In this document: positions 59,676 through 64,000 of the stretch, piece after piece
How the letters are laid out: every line of letters starts with the position of its first letter
Position numbering within the stretch: the first letter of the stretch is position 1
Assembly (NCBI RefSeq): GCF_002797715.1
Contig: NZ_PGFF01000001.1
Coordinates: 1,201,304-1,265,303, forward strand
Reading direction: 5' to 3'
DNA from: Diaminobutyricimonas aerilata
GTDB lineage: Bacteria; Actinomycetota; Actinomycetes; Actinomycetales; Microbacteriaceae
Length of the DNA stretch: 64,000 bases
Program-made: the position numbers and the translations under genes
The notes under the pieces: model-generated
Database searches by the model: none
The model's input: only the letters and a program-made list of their open reading frames with translations
Told to the model about the DNA's origin: nothing

Positions 59676-60689
59676 GTGGAACTCGCCCTGCCCGCCTGGT
59701 TCGAAATCGGCACCTACATCACGCTGCTGCTGATCCTGGCGTTCGACATCTTCCTCGCCTACCGGCGCCCGCACGTGCCGTCGACGCGCGAGTCCGCGCT
59801 GTGGATCGGCTTCTACGTCGCGCTCGCGCTCATCTTCGCGGGCCTCATGTTCGTGCTCGGCGACGCCGAGCACGCGGGGCAGTTCATCGCGGGGTGGCTG
59901 ACGGAATACAGCCTGTCGATCGACAACCTGTTCGTCTTCATCATCATCATGGCCCAGTTCTCGGTGCCCCGTAAGTACCAGCAGGAAATCCTGATGGTGG
60001 GCATCATCCTGGCGCTCGTCTTCCGCGGCATCTTCATCATCATCGGCGCGCAGCTCATCGCGAACCTCAGCTGGATCTTCTACATCTTCGGCATCTTCCT
60101 CGTCTACACGGCCATCCGTCAGGCGATGTCGAGCCACGAGGACGACGAGCAGACCGAGAACGGCATCATCCGGTTCTTGCGCAAGCGCATCCCGATCACC
60201 GACACCTACGACGGCGGCAAGGTGCGCACGGTGGTCGACGGGCGCAAGATCTTCACGCCCGTGCTCGTCGTGTTCATCGCCCTCGGCACGACCGACCTCG
60301 TGTTCGCGATCGACTCGATCCCGGCGATCTTCGGCATCACGCAGAGCCCGTTCATCGTGTTCACGGCCAATGTGTTCGCGCTCATGGGTCTGCGCCAGCT
60401 GTACTTCCTGCTCGGCGACCTCGTCGAGAAGCTCGTCTACCTCAAGTACGGCATCGCGTTCATCCTCGCCTTCATCGGCGTGAAGCTGTTCTTCCACGCC
60501 CTTCACGAGAACGAGCTGCCCTTCATCAACGACGGCCACCACGTCGAGTGGGCGCCCGAGATCGACACCTGGACCTCGCTCGCCGTGATCGTCGGGGCCA
60601 TGGCGGTCGCCGTCATCGCGAGCCTCATCAAGATCCGCTCTGAGGCCAAGCGCAGCACCCCGATCGAGTCCGAGCACACGCCCCAGTAG
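59676..60689 (+). CDS. terC: TerC/Alx-family membrane protein (probable Mn2+ exporter)
   Basis: A 337-residue protein with about eight membrane segments. The acidic metal motifs SLSIDNLFVF and TTDLVFAIDSIPA are conserved. Members named for tellurite resistance are now known in several bacteria to export manganese. GTG 59676 follows CCGAAGGA by 5 nt. The riboswitch-like leader and the MntR/MntH locus nearby both support a manganese role. Confidence 0.92.
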   Translation: MELALPAWFEIGTYITLLLILAFDIFLAYRRPHVPSTRESALWIGFYVALALIFAGLMFVLGDAEHAGQFIAGWLTEYSLSIDNLFVFIIIMAQFSVPRKYQQEILMVGIILALVFRGIFIIIGAQLIANLSWIFYIFGIFLVYTAIRQAMSSHEDDEQTENGIIRFLRKRIPITDTYDGGKVRTVVDGRKIFTPVLVVFIALGTTDLVFAIDSIPAIFGITQSPFIVFTANVFALMGLRQLYFLLGDLVEKLVYLKYGIAFILAFIGVKLFFHALHENELPFINDGHHVEWAPEIDTWTSLAVIVGAMAVAVIASLIKIRSEAKRSTPIESEHTPQ

Positions 60690-60748
60690 TCTGGTCGGCG
60701 CCGCCGCGTTGGTAACGTGAGCGGTGGTCGCAAGAGGAGGGGGATTCC

Positions 60749-61612
60749 GTGGGCGCGCCTCGCACGTACGACATCCCGCTGCCCGCGGCCTCGTTGCAGC
60801 TCACCGTGACCACCGCGACGGACGTCGGGGCGGTACGCCGGGTCAACGAGGACAGCCTCCTCGCCGTCGGCCCCGTCTTCCTCGTCGCCGACGGGATGGG
60901 CGGCCACTCCTTCGGTGACCGGGCGAGTCAGAGTGCCGTCGCCGCGTTCCAGCGCGAGGTCGTGCCCGGACGGCCGGCCGAGATCGCGCACATCCTCGAT
61001 CTCGTGCAGGTGGCCAACTCCGACGTCATCGACCTCAGTTCGTGGGCTGGGGAGGAGCGGGTGCTGTCGGGCACGACGCTCACCGGCCTCGCTCTCGTCG
61101 AGACGCCCGGCGGCGCGTTCGCGTGGCTCGGCTTCAACGTGGGTGACTCGCGGCTGTACGGCTACACCTCCGGGCACCTCACCCAGTTGAGCGTCGACCA
61201 CTCCGTCGTGCAGGAGCTCGTGGACGCGGGCGCCATCACGCCCGAGCAGGCGCACGGGCACCCCGACCGCAACGTCGTGACGCGCGCCCTCGGCGCCGCG
61301 GAACGCGCCGACGCCGACGTGTGGTCGATCCCGATCCAGGAGCAGCAGACGTTCCTCATCTGCTCCGACGGGTTGAGCAAGGAGATGACCGATCCGGAGA
61401 TCGCCCGGGTGATGCGCGACCACGACGCGTCATCGGGATCGACCGTCGCCGAGGAGCTCGTCGCCGCCGCGGTCGCGGCGGGCGGACGCGATAACGTGAC
61501 CGTCGTGGTCGTCGAGTCCCGACTGGTCGGCGACCTCCACACCGATGCCGCGCAGACGCTCGACCGTCCGCCGATCTCCGCCGCTTTCGAAGACACGATG
61601 CCGAGGGCTTGA
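60749..61612 (+). CDS. PP2C-family Ser/Thr protein phosphatase
   Basis: A 287-residue cytosolic metal-dependent phosphatase. Motifs: RVNEDSLL, VADGMGGHSFGD, NVGDSRLYGY, LICSDGLSKEMTD and GGRDNVTVVVV, with the full set of metal-binding aspartates. GTG 60749 follows AGAGGAGGGGG. First gene of a phosphatase-FHA-kinase unit. Confidence 0.93.
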   Translation: MGAPRTYDIPLPAASLQLTVTTATDVGAVRRVNEDSLLAVGPVFLVADGMGGHSFGDRASQSAVAAFQREVVPGRPAEIAHILDLVQVANSDVIDLSSWAGEERVLSGTTLTGLALVETPGGAFAWLGFNVGDSRLYGYTSGHLTQLSVDHSVVQELVDAGAITPEQAHGHPDRNVVTRALGAAERADADVWSIPIQEQQTFLICSDGLSKEMTDPEIARVMRDHDASSGSTVAEELVAAAVAAGGRDNVTVVVVESRLVGDLHTDAAQTLDRPPISAAFEDTMPRA

Positions 61613-61616
61613 ACTC

Positions 61617-62759
61617 ATGGTGCTGCAGTACTCCCCGTCCGACCCCGCCGCGTGGCGCGCGATCGTCACCGACACCGCGCTGCTCGTGCTGGACCCCGCC
61701 GCCGACGGGGCCCTGCTTCCCGATCTGGCCGGGCGCCTGGAGCAGGAGGGGGCCTTCCAGGCGGTGCTCGACCGGCTCGTCGCCGGCGGCGTCTCGACGG
61801 CGCCGTCGTTCGCGCTGCTGTCGTGGGGCGGAGGAGAGTCGCTCGGCGACCTGCGAGTGCTCGTGCGCGGCGCAGTGGCCCTGACGATCACCTCGGCGCA
61901 GGGGGACAGCCGTCTGAGCGGTGAGGGCGTGACCACGTGGTCGGAGCAGTTCGTGCCCGGAACCACCGGGGTCACCGTGAGCACCCCGGGCGGCGACTGG
62001 GCGCTGGGCGGCGCGTCCACCCCCGCTCCCACCGCGGTCGCGACCTCCGCGCCGTCCGCCGCTCCGGAGCCGAGGACGGCTCCGGCGGCCTCCGAACCGA
62101 CGCCGGTTGCCGCAACACCGCAGCCGAAGGCGACAGCCGCCGCGCCTGAGCCGACGCCTGCCGCCGCGGCACCGGCCCCGCCCGCGTTCCCCACGCCGGT
62201 GCCCGCCGAGGCGCCCCAGCCGACGGCTCGACCGGCGACCGCCCCCACGCCCGTGGTGGAACCCGGCGAACTCGACTCCGAGGCGACGATGGTGCCGTCG
62301 GCGATCCCGGATGCCGACGGCGATCACGACGGCCACACCGTCATGAGTTCCGACATCCGGGCCATGCGCGCCGGGCGCCCCCGTGCATCCGACACCGCAT
62401 CCCCGGCCGCGCCGAAGGACGTCGCGTTCTCGCTCGAGCTGCCGACCGGTCGCCGTGAGCCGTTGAGCTCCGCCGTCGTCGTCGGCCGCGCCCCGTCCGC
62501 GGGCCGATCGACCGGTGCCGACGCTCCCCGCCTCGTCACCCTCGGCGGCGACGATCAGGACATCTCCCGCACCCACGCCCGCGTCGCCGTCGAGGGCGGC
62601 ACCGTCGTCGTCACCGACCTCCACTCCCGCAACGGCACCATGGTGGTACTGCCGGGCAAGGGACCGCAGCGGTTGCGGGCCGGCGAGCCGACGGCCGTGA
62701 TCACCGGCACCGTCATCGACCTCGGCAGCGGCGTGACGCTCACCGTGCGTGAGGGCTGA
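61617..62759 (+). CDS. FHA-domain protein
   Basis: A 380-residue protein. N-terminal domain about 1-125 of unknown type, an Ala/Pro/Thr-rich linker (about 130-225), and a C-terminal FHA domain (about 270-380) with VVVGRAPSAG, ISRTHARVAVEG and DLHSRNGTMV, the phosphothreonine-binding Arg, Ser and Asn being present. It probably bridges the kinase and its targets. ATG 61617 starts 4 nt after the phosphatase stop; its stop overlaps the kinase start (TGATG). Confidence 0.9.
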   Translation: MVLQYSPSDPAAWRAIVTDTALLVLDPAADGALLPDLAGRLEQEGAFQAVLDRLVAGGVSTAPSFALLSWGGGESLGDLRVLVRGAVALTITSAQGDSRLSGEGVTTWSEQFVPGTTGVTVSTPGGDWALGGASTPAPTAVATSAPSAAPEPRTAPAASEPTPVAATPQPKATAAAPEPTPAAAAPAPPAFPTPVPAEAPQPTARPATAPTPVVEPGELDSEATMVPSAIPDADGDHDGHTVMSSDIRAMRAGRPRASDTASPAAPKDVAFSLELPTGRREPLSSAVVVGRAPSAGRSTGADAPRLVTLGGDDQDISRTHARVAVEGGTVVVTDLHSRNGTMVVLPGKGPQRLRAGEPTAVITGTVIDLGSGVTLTVREG

Positions 62760-64000
62760 TGCGCCGAGCCGCCTCGACCCCTCCCGAACTGCCGGGGTAC
62801 CAGTTCATCAAGCTGCTGGGTTCCGGCGGCTTCTCGGACGTGTTCCTGTACGAACAGAAGCTGCCGCGCCGCCGCGTGGCCGTGAAGGTGCTGCTCACCG
62901 AGGAGCTCACGCCGGCCAACCGTGCCGCGTTCGTCGCCGAGGCGAACCTCATGGCGCAACTGTCGGCGCATCCGTACATCGTGACCATCTACCACGCCGA
63001 CGTCGCCTCAGACGACCGACCGTACTTCGTCATGGAGTACTGCTCCGGCCCGAGCCTCTCGGAGCGGTACAAGCGCGAGCGGTTCCAGGTGGTCGACGCC
63101 CTGCGCACCGGTGTGCGGCTGTCCTCCGCCATCGCGACGGCGCACTCGGCGGGCATCCTGCACCGTGACATCAAGCCCGCCAACGTGCTGACGAACGACT
63201 ACGGATGGCCGGCGCTCACCGATTTCGGCATCTCGTCGACGCTCGAGGACGAGCTGCCCGTGCACACCACGACGCTCACCGGGCGCAGCAGCGACACGGG
63301 CACCGGCAGCACCACGAGCGGCCAATCCGTGGGCATGAGCGTGCCCTGGTCGCCGCCGGAGATGTTCGAGGACGACCCCGAACCGGATGTCCGCAGCGAC
63401 GTGTTCTCGCTCGCGGCGACCATCTACACCCTGCTCGCGGGGCGCACCCCCTTCGAGATCGCGGGCCGCTCGAACGGCACCCTCGACCTCATCGGCCGGA
63501 TCGAGCGCGGCGTCGTCACCCCGATGCCCCGGGACGACGTTCCGCGCTCGCTGCTCGCCGTGCTGCAGAAGGGCATGTCCCCGCGGCGCGAGGAACGCTT
63601 CGCCACCGCCGTCGACTTCGCCCGTGCGCTGCAGCGCGTGGAACTCGAGCTCGGGTACGCGCCGACGAACATCGAGGTGCCGAACCTCGACCTCCGCGAC
63701 ACCCGCGACGACAACGACGACGACGGGGACGACGTCACCCGCGTGCGATCCGTCGCGACCGTGAACGCCCAGCCGCGCACGCTGCAGGACGACCCCGACG
63801 CCACCCGGGCGCGTTCGGTCACGCCGATCGCGGCGCAGGCCGACGACGGCACCGTGGTGCGGTCGTCGCGGCGCACCATCGCGCAGCCGGACGAGGAGGA
63901 TCGCACGGTCGTCCGTTCGCGGCAGCGGGTGGAGCCGGAACCCGACCACACCGTGATCCGCCGCCGGGATCTGCCCGCCGTCGGCGATGCGGCTCAGCCC
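62759..64000 (+). CDS. Serine/threonine protein kinase (3' end cut by window)
   Basis: The first 414 residues of an STPK. The kinase domain (about 14-290) has GSGGFSDVF, catalytic-site K43 (VAVKVLL), HRDIKPANV with D137, DFGISS with D155, and a Ser/Thr-rich activation loop (TLTGRSSDTGTGSTTSGQS). After residue 310 comes an acidic/Arg-rich juxtamembrane-like region with repeated T-V-V-R-S type motifs. A membrane segment, if any, lies beyond the window. Coupled to the FHA gene by TGATG. Confidence 0.93.
   Translation, partial: MRRAASTPPELPGYQFIKLLGSGGFSDVFLYEQKLPRRRVAVKVLLTEELTPANRAAFVAEANLMAQLSAHPYIVTIYHADVASDDRPYFVMEYCSGPSLSERYKRERFQVVDALRTGVRLSSAIATAHSAGILHRDIKPANVLTNDYGWPALTDFGISSTLEDELPVHTTTLTGRSSDTGTGSTTSGQSVGMSVPWSPPEMFEDDPEPDVRSDVFSLAATIYTLLAGRTPFEIAGRSNGTLDLIGRIERGVVTPMPRDDVPRSLLAVLQKGMSPRREERFATAVDFARALQRVELELGYAPTNIEVPNLDLRDTRDDNDDDGDDVTRVRSVATVNAQPRTLQDDPDATRARSVTPIAAQADDGTVVRSSRRTIAQPDEEDRTVVRSRQRVEPEPDHTVIRRRDLPAVGDAAQP

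Noticed and set aside
60749-64000. PP2C-FHA-kinase genes as part of a type VI or type VII secretion system
   Set aside because: No secretion structural genes are in the window; such signalling trios are common on their own in actinobacteria.

Overview
The window is about 70% G+C chromosomal DNA of an actinomycete, most probably a member of Microbacteriaceae. The evidence is the conserved block of NudC, UvrD-type helicase, ThiF-like protein, zincin-like protein, Lon-like PDZ protein and UPF0182 protein (collinear in part with mycobacterial Rv3193c-Rv3199c), the DUF3039 protein, the CCA-encoding tRNAs, and many genes whose start codon lies 6-7 nt after a TANNNT -10 box (leaderless transcripts). 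The genus cannot be fixed from the sequence. No prophage, transposase, CRISPR array or recognisable defence system was seen.

Layout. 1-2057: divergent LysR regulator and MFS exporter. 2065-15077: housekeeping and conserved actinobacterial block (phosphotransferase, NudC, helicase, ThiF-like, zincin-like, Lon-like PDZ protease, UPF0182, initiator tRNA, bifunctional nuclease, 5'-3' exonuclease, AI-2E family exporter). 15282-21259: accessory metabolism (Zn alcohol dehydrogenase with a small partner, GH127 beta-L-arabinofuranosidase, SDR, secreted wall-lytic-like protein, ASCH protein). 21316-27232: LacI-controlled sugar-uptake operon (regulator, lipoprotein, two permeases, GH13 alpha-glucosidase) with two operators around its promoter. 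27237-34098: ribokinase-like kinase, membrane protein, omega-amidase-like nitrilase convergent with a glutamine-transaminase-K-like aminotransferase, lipoprotein plus PKD protein, HtrA protease. 34213-42691: cell-surface glycopolymer genes (GT2, two CDP-glycerol glycerophosphotransferase-like proteins, one of them with two catalytic domains, TagGH-type ABC exporter, nucleotidyltransferase).

42904-50117: an ABC exporter whose ATPase carries a roughly 360-residue low-complexity N-terminus, DUF3039, PncB, and the murI-rph-rdgB operon. 50218-53010: metal homeostasis (CDF exporter, DtxR/MntR-type regulator, Nramp importer with a perfect 8-2-8 palindrome over its promoter). 53011-53451 is a non-coding repeat patch. 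53452-54524: DedA protein and divergent tRNA-Leu and tRNA-Glu. 54557-59487: four consecutive paralogous secreted proteins with an Ig-like C-terminus and a 64-bp direct repeat before the first two; this is the least explained part of the window. 59526-60689: TerC behind a probable yybP-ykoY manganese riboswitch, which ties functionally to the MntR/Nramp locus. 60749-64000: PP2C phosphatase, FHA protein and Ser/Thr kinase (cut by the window end), a phospho-signalling module.
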